From NCBI GenBank assembly GCA_964392615.1, contig CAYMRB010000144.1, positions 1-20,695 of the forward strand: a DNA stretch of 20,695 nt, given 5' to 3'. The DNA is from CAYMRB01 sp964392615 (GTDB taxonomy: Bacteria; Planctomycetota; UBA8108). Each line of letters opens with the position of its first letter. Position 1 is the first letter of the stretch. A program made the translations under genes and the position numbers. The notes below the pieces were generated by a model. It did no database searches. It had not been told where the DNA came from and saw nothing but the letters and a program-made list of their open reading frames with translations. Below are positions 1 to 7,373 of this stretch, piece after piece.

Positions 1-390
1 GAGGTCGCGCGCGAGCTCGATCGTCAGCGTGCGCTTCACCATCGCGCGCGCGAGTTGCTCGAGGGCATGCGCGGCCACGAGGATCGGGACGTCGTCGATC
101 GGTGGGCCGAGCTCATCGATCTCTACCGCGCCGCGGGAGCTCTGCGCAAGGCGCGAGAAGCGGCGTGGTACGCGCTGTCGTTGGAGCCGAACCGCGTCGA
201 GTCGTACCGCCGTCTGGTGCGCGTGCTCGAGCGACCGCAGGACGCGATCGAGCGGTTGGCCGTGATCGAGACGGGCTTGCGGCGCGCGGGCGACGACCCC
301 GAGCTCGCAGCCGCTCGGAACGCGACGCGCTCGTTTCTCGGCTTGCCTCCGGCCGCAGAGGGGTCGCCCGCGGAGAAGACGCGCGGCTGA
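1..390 (+). CDS. TPR-like protein, C-terminal part (5' end outside window)
   Basis: The reading frame is open from base 1 to the TGA at 388-390, so only the last 129 codons are visible and the true start lies upstream of the window. An in-frame TTG at 55 exists but is not needed, because the frame continues upstream without a stop. The visible protein is helical and rich in Ala, Arg, Glu and Leu. A stretch reading ALRKAREAAWYALSLEPNR has the alternating small and large pattern of a tetratricopeptide repeat, with a typical Pro at the helix turn. No catalytic motif is visible. The gene ends 2 nt before the stop of the convergent TPR lipoprotein gene. A scaffold or protein-interaction role is inferred only from the repeat pattern, and the function stays unknown without the N-terminal part. 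Confidence 0.7.
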   Translation, partial: EVARELDRQRALHHRARELLEGMRGHEDRDVVDRWAELIDLYRAAGALRKAREAAWYALSLEPNRVESYRRLVRVLERPQDAIERLAVIETGLRRAGDDPELAAARNATRSFLGLPPAAEGSPAEKTRG

Positions 391-392
391 GC

Positions 393-1394
393 TCAGGGCT
401 CACTCGGCAGGCTCTTCTGAATCGAGCGGCACGCTGCGCGCACGTCTGCGGGCAGGTCGGCGTCCTCGAGCGCGAGCTCGATCGTGACGCGAGCCATCTC
501 CACGTCCCCGAGCGCCAGGTAGCCGCGCGCCAGGATGTCCGGGCAGGAGACGCCGTGGTGCTGGGCGTCCTCCGCGCACTCGACGGCGCGCTCTGGGTCG
601 TCGAACCCCTCGTGCGTCGGGTTGTCGAGGTAGAGAAGGGCGAGCTCCCGTCTGGCGCGATCCGGCGCATCGGCACGACGCGCGAGACCGGTCAGGAGAA
701 TCTCCGCCTTGTCGAGCTCTTCGGTGCCGCACAGGGCGAGCGCGTAGTACAAGGAGGCCTCGGCGTCGGTCGACTTCCCGAAGCGGTTGCGGAACACGTC
801 GACGGCCTCGTCCGCGCGCCCGGCGAGGGTCAGCGCGATGCCGAGGTACTTCAGCGTGCCCCGGTCGATCTCGTCGAGACCCGACAGCTCCTCGGCGGCG
901 CCGGCGGCGTCGCCGGATTCAAGCAGTGCCAGGCCACGTAGACGAGACGCCTCCCGCGTCTCTTGCTTCCTGGCGATGAGCCGATCGAACACGGCCATCG
1001 CCCGGTCGTAGCGTCGAGCGCGGAAGAGCGCTCTGCCGTGCTCGAGCGTCAGGCGTGCGTGGTCCGGCGTCGTCGACAGGAGCTGCTCGTAGACTGCCGG
1101 CGCCTCCGAGTGGCGATCGGTCAGCTCGTGCGCCAGGTGGATCGCGGCGTGGGCGTGATCGTCACCCGGCGCCAAGCGTACGGCCGCCAGAGCGCGCTCG
1201 AGTCCGAGGCGCGGGTTCTGCCGCACCAGGGCGACGAGGTCGACGCGCGTGGGCCTAGCGTGGCTGATCGGTTGCTCGCACGACGACAGCGCCGTAGCGA
1301 GCGCGACGGAGCCGGACAGCCACAGCGTCGCGGCAAGGCAGCGACTCCATCGAGGACGGCGAGGTCGGTGTCGACTGAGGCGGTGCTGCGACAT
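393..1394 (-). CDS. TPR-repeat lipoprotein, last gene of the secretin operon
   Basis: This is a 333-residue protein with an Arg-rich n-region, a hydrophobic stretch (about residues 19-36) and a lipobox ending in LSSC with Cys39 as the lipidation site. The rest (about 50-320) is helical and TPR-like. Repeats such as HARLTLEHGRALFRARRYDR and a segment with LRGLALLESGDAAGAAEEL show the expected Ala/Gly/Leu spacing. I chose the ATG at 1394 because it places the signal sequence at the N-terminus and leaves 8 nt after the upstream stop. A longer in-frame extension to 1595 would overlap most of the neighbouring gene. TPR lipoproteins commonly act as pilotins or scaffolds for outer-membrane secretins (PilF in type IV pili, TadD in Tad systems), so a role with the secretin three genes upstream is a fair inference. 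No paralogue is visible. Confidence 0.8.
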   Translation of the reverse strand: MSQHRLSRHRPRRPRWSRCLAATLWLSGSVALATALSSCEQPISHARPTRVDLVALVRQNPRLGLERALAAVRLAPGDDHAHAAIHLAHELTDRHSEAPAVYEQLLSTTPDHARLTLEHGRALFRARRYDRAMAVFDRLIARKQETREASRLRGLALLESGDAAGAAEELSGLDEIDRGTLKYLGIALTLAGRADEAVDVFRNRFGKSTDAEASLYYALALCGTEELDKAEILLTGLARRADAPDRARRELALLYLDNPTHEGFDDPERAVECAEDAQHHGVSCPDILARGYLALGDVEMARVTIELALEDADLPADVRAACRSIQKSLPSEP

Positions 1395-1402
1395 CGATCG
1401 GA

Positions 1403-1918
1403 TCAATTCGCTGCGATCGTGCCCGTCAAGACGGTCGAGTACGTGCCGGCGGCCAGCTTGGAGCTGTTCCCGTTCTTGAACCGCACGACGACGTCGAGCT
1501 CGACTCCTCCGGCTCTCGATGAGACCGCCGAGACTGCCGCGGTCGCGTCGCCACCGGCGATGTTCGTGGTGTCGGAGCTGGTGACGAGCATCCAATCGGC
1601 CTCGACGACCGGCCCCAATGCCAAGGTCAGATGGACGTCTGCCTTGTACGACAAGTCGCTGTCGTGAACGAACGGCTGTGAGGCAGAGAACACCACGGTG
1701 CCTCCGTTCGCAGCGTTGCAGGTCACCGTCCAGGTTTGCACCGGAAACACCGTGTCGCTGTCGGAGTTGCCCTCCAGCACGGAGACCGACGTGGTGGGTG
1801 GCGTGATCGTCAAACCGGACTCGATCATGACGCCCAGGGTCTGGACTCCCGACTGGGCCGAGACACTCGAGCTGATCAGGCTGACCAGGATCGTCAGGCA
1901 GGCGTATCGGTACTTCAC
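1403..1918 (-). CDS. Secreted beta-sandwich subunit-like protein, paralogue A
   Basis: This is a 171-residue secreted protein starting at GTG 1918. The start is supported by a GGAGGA ribosome site 6-7 nt upstream and by a GTGA overlap with the stop of the preceding gene, which suggests translational coupling. An N-terminal signal peptide (about 1-21) ends in SVSA before Gln22. The mature part is Thr/Ser/Val-rich and looks all-beta. It carries a conserved block QTWTVTCN (61-68) with the only mature cysteine (Cys67), a block RFKNGNSS (146-153) and the C-terminus GTYSTVLTGTIAAN. These blocks recur in the genes at 5495-6016 and 6160-6681. The overall look resembles pilin-type or spore-coat-U-type subunits, whose last strand also has a GTY motif, but I cannot assign a named family. 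Being encoded between a chaperone-like protein and a TPR lipoprotein downstream of a secretin suggests an exported structural subunit. Confidence 0.85.
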   Translation of the reverse strand: MKYRYACLTILVSLISSSVSAQSGVQTLGVMIESGLTITPPTTSVSVLEGNSDSDTVFPVQTWTVTCNAANGGTVVFSASQPFVHDSDLSYKADVHLTLALGPVVEADWMLVTSSDTTNIAGGDATAAVSAVSSRAGGVELDVVVRFKNGNSSKLAAGTYSTVLTGTIAAN

Positions 1919-3558
1919 TTGTTCCTCCGTGGATCGGCAGGCGACACCCCCGCCACCTCCTGGTGCCATACGAGATCCTTCGTCACCGGATCACCGTCTT
2001 CCGCCGGTCGAACGCGAGCTTCCAGACGATACTGTCCGGCCTGCAGTCCTCGTTTGAGACGAAACGTCAGGCTCTGCTCTTCCTGCGGCATCAGCCACTG
2101 GCCGAATCCGGCAGGAACTTCCTCGAGGCGGCGGCCGAAGGGATCCAGGACCGCCAGTCCGCCGTGCAGTGCCGCGTGAGCGGCGCCGTCGTTCTTGACC
2201 GAGATCCGGAAAGCCAGTCCCCGGGGCGTTTCGAGACGTTCCAGCGGTCCGAGCTTCAAGCGAGGGGTCTCGGTCTCGGGGCCGAGCAGGGCCACCGGAA
2301 TCCTGTGCGATCCGCCGAGCGAACCATCTTCGGGCTCGACAGCGAAACGAAGGAAGCCATAGCGGCTGTTGCGGAGCTTCCCCCGCGTTCGAAACGTCAC
2401 GGCGACGCGGCGCTGTCGCGACGGGTCGAGCTTGAGAAACGTGGGACGCACGACCAGCCAGTCGATGGGTAGACCGCGCGTGTCGCGATCGGGAGCGATC
2501 ATGATTCTCACTCCGACAGCGCCGCGATTCTCCAACCGCACGGGCACGATTCGGGCTCCGCGGCGGCGCGAGGAGAGCTGAATGGTCGGCGGCGAGATGA
2601 GAGTGGAGCCCACGATTCTCGGCAGCACGACGGCCTGAGCCGGAAAATCGCCGACGTCCACGCGACACGCGAAGTCGACGTGCACCTTCTCGCGTCCCGA
2701 CTGGACCCGGGTGCGCATGACGTACTTGCCGGGGGCCAGCGGCTCGGGCACGAGGGCCTCGTGGGCGACTCTCGATCCGGGAAGGACCTTTCCCAGCCCT
2801 CGAGTGCGCTCCGGTCGGCGGGAGTTGACGGGCTGCACGAGCTCGAACGGCGCCCCGACGGCGACGTTTCTGTCCGCGAGGAACATCTGGCACCGAGCTC
2901 GCAATTCGAAGGCTTGATCGGTTTCGTTCTCGACCCAGAACCGCGCGACGGCGCGGCCGTCGCGATCGATCAGATTGCCGTCGGTGAGCTCGAGCTCCTT
3001 GACCCGGAGCGCCGGAGCGGCCGGCACGTCGAGCTCCACCCGCACGAGGTAACGAGTGACGTACTGCACCGCAAGACTGGTCTTCTCCGGTGCGGTGGGA
3101 ACATCAGGCGCCTCCTTCTCGGGGGCGTTCGACACGAGGACGCCGAGCGTGCGAAACGGCGGGCTCGTCGCGTGGACCACGGCCGTGCCTCGCACCGTGG
3201 TGCTCTCGCCGGCGCGGAGGTGGAGCCTCTCCATACCGGGATTCAGGCTCACGAATCCGGATGCGACCACATCCTCTCCGGGCAGGACGGCGCCGGTCGG
3301 TTCCTGGACGAAGTCGACCACTTGCAGGGCCAGCGTCTGAGGCCCTTCCTGGCCGTTGACGACCTCGATCGAGAACGGCAAGACTTGCCCCGGTCGGCCC
3401 TTCAGGCGGATCTTCATCGGGTTGACACGGAACGCCGACTTCGCCCGAACCTCGATCTCCTTGGAAGATCCCTTCCTGTGTCCGTCGGAAGCCGCCAAGC
3501 CCAGCGGTGAGAGAACGAGGACGGCGGCCAGGAGCGTCTTCCGATTGTGTGCCACCAT
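1915..3558 (-). CDS. Periplasmic multi-domain Ig-like (PapD/WxLIP-like) protein
   Basis: This is a 547-residue secreted protein. The ATG at 3558 gives a clean signal peptide (about 1-23, ending GLAA) and has an AAGGAA site 11 nt upstream inside the end of the secretin gene. A start at 3591 would put extra polar residues before the signal. The mature protein has no further membrane segment and looks like three to five beta-sandwich domains. The first (about 35-140) opens with FRVNPMKIRLKGRPGQVLPF and a VVNGQEGPQTL stretch, the pattern of PapD-type fimbrial chaperones and DUF916/WxL-interacting proteins, where the first strand is followed by an N-(x)-G turn. Later segments repeat the pattern (VPVRLENRGAVGVRI, FRISVKNDGAAHAALHG). 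Its place between a secretin and a pilin-like subunit suggests that it binds or guides those subunits in the periplasm. The family assignment is by pattern only. Confidence 0.8.
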   Translation of the reverse strand: MVAHNRKTLLAAVLVLSPLGLAASDGHRKGSSKEIEVRAKSAFRVNPMKIRLKGRPGQVLPFSIEVVNGQEGPQTLALQVVDFVQEPTGAVLPGEDVVASGFVSLNPGMERLHLRAGESTTVRGTAVVHATSPPFRTLGVLVSNAPEKEAPDVPTAPEKTSLAVQYVTRYLVRVELDVPAAPALRVKELELTDGNLIDRDGRAVARFWVENETDQAFELRARCQMFLADRNVAVGAPFELVQPVNSRRPERTRGLGKVLPGSRVAHEALVPEPLAPGKYVMRTRVQSGREKVHVDFACRVDVGDFPAQAVVLPRIVGSTLISPPTIQLSSRRRGARIVPVRLENRGAVGVRIMIAPDRDTRGLPIDWLVVRPTFLKLDPSRQRRVAVTFRTRGKLRNSRYGFLRFAVEPEDGSLGGSHRIPVALLGPETETPRLKLGPLERLETPRGLAFRISVKNDGAAHAALHGGLAVLDPFGRRLEEVPAGFGQWLMPQEEQSLTFRLKRGLQAGQYRLEARVRPAEDGDPVTKDLVWHQEVAGVSPADPRRNK

Positions 3559-3563
3559 GGCGA

Positions 3564-4961
3564 TCAAGGTTCCTTCTGAATGCGAGGGCATATGAAGACC
3601 GCGACCTCGGTTTCCTCTTCGCGCGTCTCCACGCGCTTGAAGAGGAGTCCGAGCCCGGGTATCGAGCCGAGGACCGGTACGCGTATCTCGCGTTGCACGG
3701 TACGCCGCCGCGTCAGGCCGCCGGTCACGATCATCTGACCGTCGCGCACGCGCACCGTCGTGGACACGCGCCGCGTCTTGACCGTCGGGAGATGGCCGTC
3801 TTGCTCAGGCAGCAGCGCGGACGGTCGCAGCTCGTCGCTGACCTCGGCTCGCTCGATCCGCACCGAGACGGTCTCACCGCGGATGTGCGGCGTGCAGTCC
3901 AGGATGATGCCCGACTGGACCGGCTTCAGCTCGCGCAGGAAGTTGTTCCCATCTCCGACGGTGAAGTAGGTCTCCTCGCCGATCGTGATCATCGCTCGTT
4001 CGCCGTCCAGCGCCGTGATCCGCGGTGCCGCCCGGATGGAGACGTGCCCCTCCGAGGCCAGGGCGCGAACGTAAGCGGAGAAGAACTCGAACGACTTCAG
4101 GTCCGGCGTGCCCAATGGCGCGACGAGCGCGTTGGCCGCAAGGTCGCTGATTCCCAGGTTCAGCCCGTTGCCTCCACCGGTCTTGACGCCGCCGACGAAG
4201 TCGAAGCCGAGATCCGTACGCTTCGACGGCGAGTACTCGCAGACCAGGCACTCGAGCACGACCTGCGGTATCGGCTGATCGGCTCGCACGAGGCCTCGCA
4301 GGATGTTCATCGCGAGTCGTCGGGGAGCCGTCACGACCATCACGCCTCGTCGCGGTGACGCCGTGAGGTAGGTTGACGCGAACGACGGCGCGAGCTTCTG
4401 GAGCTCCTCGGTCGTCAGGAACCTAGGGCGGTACTCGAAGCTCTCCGCCACGTGAGGGAACATCGCCGACTCGGGGTCGTTGGTTCCGACGAAGTACCGG
4501 TCGTCGACCCGGCGGCACGCGAAGCCGTGAGGCAGGAGCAGGGTCTCGAGGGCCGATTCGAACGGCGCTTCCTCGAAGGCCGCCGTGGAGGTGCCGCGAA
4601 CCGCGTCGTCCATCGCGACGACGACCCGGGCCTGCGTCGCGATGCTCTGGATCGCCTCGCGGATGTCGGTCTCGACGAAGACGTCGCTGACCGGCGGTCC
4701 GCCGTTGAAGGGCTCGCTGTCAGAGTAGGCGTCGTCCAGGCCGCGCGACGGCGAGTTGGCGGAGGGCTCCGATGCGGCGACGTTCGCCGCGGCCATCGTC
4801 TGACGGGTCTGCTCGCGGCTGCGACGCGATTGAGCCAGGGCGTCTTGGAAGACGTCCTTGATCCCTCGAGTCGTGCGCGTTGAACCGCAACCCGAGCCAG
4901 CGATGGCGACGAGGACGAACCAGACCGCCACCTGCTGCCTGAACGTGCAGCCGGCCTTCAC
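3564..4961 (-). CDS. Outer-membrane secretin (GspD/PilQ family), likely lipoprotein
   Basis: This is a 465-residue secretin, starting at GTG 4961 with an AGAGGA site 5 nt upstream. Residues 1-25 form a signal peptide ending GSGC, so Cys25 is a plausible lipid anchor, although position -3 is Gly rather than the usual Leu. A Ser/Ala-rich linker follows. An STN/PilQ-like domain lies at about 92-160 (DIREAIQSIATQARVVVAMD) and an N1-like ring domain at about 178-230. The C-terminal secretin gate domain is at about 231-462, with the family signature VPVLGSIPGLGLLF at 428-441. Secretins form 12-15-mer gated pores in the outer membrane for type II/III secretion, type IV pili and phage export. At 465 residues this one is short, with few N-domains. 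No GspE/PilB ATPase, GspF/PilC platform or GspC homologue is in the window, and its operon partners are beta-sandwich proteins. Confidence 0.92.
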   Translation of the reverse strand: MKAGCTFRQQVAVWFVLVAIAGSGCGSTRTTRGIKDVFQDALAQSRRSREQTRQTMAAANVAASEPSANSPSRGLDDAYSDSEPFNGGPPVSDVFVETDIREAIQSIATQARVVVAMDDAVRGTSTAAFEEAPFESALETLLLPHGFACRRVDDRYFVGTNDPESAMFPHVAESFEYRPRFLTTEELQKLAPSFASTYLTASPRRGVMVVTAPRRLAMNILRGLVRADQPIPQVVLECLVCEYSPSKRTDLGFDFVGGVKTGGGNGLNLGISDLAANALVAPLGTPDLKSFEFFSAYVRALASEGHVSIRAAPRITALDGERAMITIGEETYFTVGDGNNFLRELKPVQSGIILDCTPHIRGETVSVRIERAEVSDELRPSALLPEQDGHLPTVKTRRVSTTVRVRDGQMIVTGGLTRRRTVQREIRVPVLGSIPGLGLLFKRVETREEETEVAVFICPRIQKEP

Positions 4962-5494
4962 CGCAATCCTCTACTCTCGATACGGACGGTCCCCGAGCGA
5001 CCTGGTCGTCGCCGTGGGGGGCCTCTGCGCGCGGAATCGCTCGAAGTGACCGCCCTAAAAAATGCGTACACCGCCGCGGGGGCTAATTCGCCCGCGCGAT
5101 CCCACACGGGTTGTCGACGCCCCTCGTCGGTTGCCTTGAACAAACCGATCCGCCGAAAGAGTGACCCGCGGGAGCGGCATTCCCGAAAGCGCGCCGCTCG
5201 GTTCCGGTAACCTGTCGCAGGGGCGACAAACATCGTCTTCGCGACAAGAACAGGTGACACATCGCGGCGATGGACGTGCTTCGAGCTCGGGCAACGACCC
5301 CATAAGACACCAGGAACGAGGGAGTTCCGGGATGCCTTTCCCTGCGGGCCGATACGGCACGGCGGTTGACCCCATTTCTCTCGAGCCGGGTGTTGGCTCG
5401 GCTCAACGGAGTACATGTTACGCGTCGGGGGACCAGCTACGCCGTTATGGAAGGCGAGTTGGCGACGCTGGCAACAGCAGGGAGGGAGTTGGAG
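4962..5494. promoter_or_regulatory. Divergent intergenic region with a chain of inverted repeats
   Basis: These 533 bases separate the start codons of the minus-strand secretin operon and the plus-strand paralogue B, so both promoters should lie here. I find no ORF with recognisable protein character and no convincing -35/-10 pair. What is visible is a series of perfect inverted repeats: arms 5172-5178/5193-5199, 5213-5218/5223-5228, 5260-5265/5267-5272, 5313-5317/5324-5328 and 5382-5387/5395-5400. On the secretin side another lies at about 5075-5096 (CGCGGG/CCCGCG). Some may be operators or a structured leader for the paralogue B transcript. None matches a riboswitch I can name. Confidence 0.45.
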
Positions 5495-6016
5495 ATGACG
5501 ACTCGGTTTTCGATGGGCTGCGCTGTGGCGCTGTTCTGTGCATGGGCTCCGAGCCTATGGGCGCAGAGCGACACGCAGACGTTCGACGTCACGGTGCCGT
5601 CGCGCGTCACGATCACCGCTCCGGCGGCGACAGTGACGCTTGCGGAGGGGAACTCGGATACGGACACGGTTTTCGCGGCACAGACCTGGACCATCGTGTG
5701 CAACGGCGACTCGGGCGGCACGGCCACGTTCTCGACGGCCAACGTCTTCGTCCACACGGTCAACGCGAGCCGTCGCGCCGACGTCCAGCTCGATCTGGCA
5801 CTCGGAACGACAGTGGAAGGAGATTGGGCAGTCACCACTGCCAGTGATACGAGTGACTACTCGGCGTCGGACCTGACGGCCTCGGTGGCCGCCGCGTCGA
5901 GTCAACCTTCGGACGCGGAGCTCGACCTGACCGTACGATTCAAGAATTCGAACTCATCGCTCCTCGCGAGCGGAACCTACCAAGTGGTGGTGACGGGGAC
6001 TCTCGTCGCCAACTGA
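5495..6016 (+). CDS. Secreted beta-sandwich subunit-like protein, paralogue B
   Basis: This is a 173-residue secreted protein. The ATG at 5495 follows a GGGAGGGAG ribosome site by 6 nt and gives a standard signal peptide (about 1-23, ending LWA before Gln24), so I prefer it to the in-frame upstream ATG at 5366. The mature part is predicted all-beta from its Thr/Val/Ser alternation. Shared blocks are QTWTIVCN (63-70, with the only mature cysteine Cys69), a central VHTVNASRRADVQLDL stretch, RFKNSNSS and the end GTYQVVVTGTLVAN. By hand count it matches paralogue C at about 109 of 150 mature residues without gaps. The DNA at 5722-5784 is nearly identical to 6392-6454. It stands alone on the plus strand and ends at the bidirectional terminator shared with paralogue C. 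The proposed role is a surface or fibre subunit exported with the neighbouring secretin operon; this is an inference. Confidence 0.88.
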   Translation: MTTRFSMGCAVALFCAWAPSLWAQSDTQTFDVTVPSRVTITAPAATVTLAEGNSDTDTVFAAQTWTIVCNGDSGGTATFSTANVFVHTVNASRRADVQLDLALGTTVEGDWAVTTASDTSDYSASDLTASVAAASSQPSDAELDLTVRFKNSNSSLLASGTYQVVVTGTLVAN

Positions 6017-6080
6017 CCGGCCGGCACCTCGACCGACGGAGAAAGGACGGCTTCACAAGCACCTCACAAGCCCACAAGAG

Positions 6081-6128
6081 ACGAAGAAGCCCTCGCCAGT
6101 CCAAGGGGATCGGCGAGGGCTTCTTCGT
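6081..6128. terminator. Bidirectional intrinsic terminator between paralogues B and C
   Basis: Two 17-nt arms (6081-6097 and 6112-6128) are perfectly complementary and enclose a 14-nt loop. The stem has a GC-rich core (GCCCTCGCC) with A-rich and T-rich outer ends, so the transcript carries a U-rich flank in either direction. It lies in the 143-nt gap between two convergent genes and can end both transcripts. Confidence 0.82.
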
Positions 6129-6159
6129 TTGTTGCTTCGCGGTCGCGACGCGGTAAGGC

Positions 6160-6681
6160 TCAGTTCGCCGCGATCGTGCCGGTCACGGTCACCGAGTAGG
6201 TGCCAGCGGTCAGCAACGATGAGTTCGTGTTCTTGAAAGTCACCGTCAGGTCGAGCTCGGCGTCCGACGGAATGGACGACGACGCGGAGACGGTCGCGAC
6301 GAGATCGGACGCGTCGTAGTCCGTGGTGTCCGTCGACTGAACGATAGCCCAGTCGCCTTCGACCGTCGTTCCGAGCCCCAGATCGAGCTGAACGTCGGCG
6401 CGACGGCTCGCGTTGGCCGTGTGGACGAAGACGTTGGCCGTCGAGAACGTGGCCATGCCACCAGCATCGCTGTTGCAGGTGACCGTCCAGGTCTGTACGG
6501 CAAACGTGGTGTCCGTGTCCGTATCCGCCTCCGTGGCCGCGACGGTCGCCACGGGCGCGGTGATCGTGATATTCGAGTTGACGGTCAAGTTGAACGTCTG
6601 AGTGTCGGACTGCGCCTGAGCGTCCGTCGCAACACCGACCAATCCCATGAGGGACGCGAGAATGAGTGCTTTCTTCGACAT
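6160..6681 (-). CDS. Secreted beta-sandwich subunit-like protein, paralogue C
   Basis: This 173-residue protein has exactly the same length as paralogue B. The ATG at 6681 has an AGGAGAAC ribosome site 4-8 nt upstream and starts a typical signal peptide (MSKKALILASLMGLVGVATD, cut after AQA at about residue 23). The in-frame extension to 6870 lacks protein character. The mature sequence starts QSDTQTF as in B and holds QTWTVTCN with the single mature Cys69, then the ASRRADVQLDL block, FKNTNSS and the end GTYSVTVTGTIAAN. It differs from B mostly in the N-terminal 30 mature residues and at about 113-120. It is transcribed toward B and shares the terminator. A 13-bp palindrome (6802-6814, GCCAGT/ACTGGC around one G) lies about 120 nt upstream and could be an operator. 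Function is unknown beyond the inferred role as an exported structural subunit. Confidence 0.88.
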   Translation of the reverse strand: MSKKALILASLMGLVGVATDAQAQSDTQTFNLTVNSNITITAPVATVAATEADTDTDTTFAVQTWTVTCNSDAGGMATFSTANVFVHTANASRRADVQLDLGLGTTVEGDWAIVQSTDTTDYDASDLVATVSASSSIPSDAELDLTVTFKNTNSSLLTAGTYSVTVTGTIAAN

Positions 6682-6876
6682 CGTTGTTCTCCTGTAACCG
6701 CGGTCTATCCTGCACGCTGTGTGCGTTGCGCGGATTGATCCGAGGTAACCCTGCTCCCCATGCACGCCGCTCTCTCGTGGCGTGCTGTCCTGCTCTTGCC
6801 TGCCAGTGACTGGCTCAGCCCTGGCAATACCCGCTCTCGACCTCAGCGTCGCCTGGAGGGCGAGAATCAACCTTCA

Positions 6877-7311
6877 CTAATCCAGCGGTGGGCTCGTGGG
6901 TCCTGCCACCCCTTGGGTGGAGAACCGAATGACACCGCGTTGATCGACATAGAACGAACGCGCACGGTCAGTGGGATCCATCGAGACGCAGAAGCTGCTC
7001 CACGTCGACTTCCTCCCGAAGAAGAAGTAGCGATAGCCGGAGCGCGTTGCCCGATTGGCGCCTTCTGACTTGAACCCGTCCACGTAGCCTTCAGCCTGAA
7101 GGCTCATGGCGTTTCGCGCATAAGCTCCGAAGCGCAAACGGTAGTGCATCTGCACGGCCGTCACGGACCGGAGAGCCTGAATCGCAGCTGCCTCGCGAGC
7201 CGAGATGCGCGAGGACATCAGCGACGGTATCGCGAAGGCGAGAATGACCGCGATCACGGCGATCACGATCATGAGCTCGACGAGGGTGAAGCCTGTCGCT
7301 TTCGACCGCAT
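6877..7311 (-). CDS. Type IV prepilin / pseudopilin
   Basis: This is a 144-residue class III signal protein. A short basic leader (MRSKATG) is followed by the prepilin peptidase site G7/F8. Then comes FTLVELMIVIAVIAVILAF, with the obligatory Glu at mature position 5 (residue 12) and a hydrophobic helix to about residue 30. After the helical stalk comes a small globular domain with one cysteine (Cys108), an aromatic run GYRYFFFG (92-99) and the segment SFYVDQRGVIRF (119-130). A similar F-x-x-D-x-x-GVIR pattern occurs in GspG/PilA-like pilins of deeply branching Gram-negative groups. The ATG at 7311 gives a normal 7-residue leader but has only a weak ribosome site. An ATG at 7341 is the alternative and would give a 17-residue leader. 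It is encoded alone, about 195 nt from paralogue C and 263 nt from the K+ channel gene. It could be a subunit for the nearby secretin or for a type IV pilus elsewhere in the genome. Confidence 0.9.
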   Translation of the reverse strand: MRSKATGFTLVELMIVIAVIAVILAFAIPSLMSSRISAREAAAIQALRSVTAVQMHYRLRFGAYARNAMSLQAEGYVDGFKSEGANRATRSGYRYFFFGRKSTWSSFCVSMDPTDRARSFYVDQRGVIRFSTQGVAGPTSPPLD

Positions 7312-7373
7312 TCTCAGCCCGCTTGTACTCCGTTCTCCCATGTACGGCCGGGTTGAGATCCCGACCGACACCT

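Noticed and set aside
1395..1595. N-terminal extension of the TPR lipoprotein
   Set aside because: It would overlap the coding region of paralogue A by about 190 nt and hide the lipoprotein signal; ATG 1394 gives a clean signal sequence.
5160..5350. c-di-GMP (GEMM) or other known riboswitch in the secretin-paralogue B gap
   Set aside because: Stem-loops are present, but the conserved GEMM core bases and tetraloop/receptor arrangement are not found on either strand.
4958..5416. 152-residue minus-strand frame and two similar frames in the secretin-paralogue B gap
   Set aside because: They are Arg/Pro-rich without recognisable pattern and occupy a region with promoters and palindromes. No ribosome site or homology signal is visible.
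393..7311. Interpretation as a complete type II secretion, Tad or type IV pilus cluster
   Set aside because: Only a secretin, a TPR lipoprotein and one prepilin are shared. No ATPase, platform protein or prepilin peptidase is encoded, and the operon core is beta-sandwich proteins.
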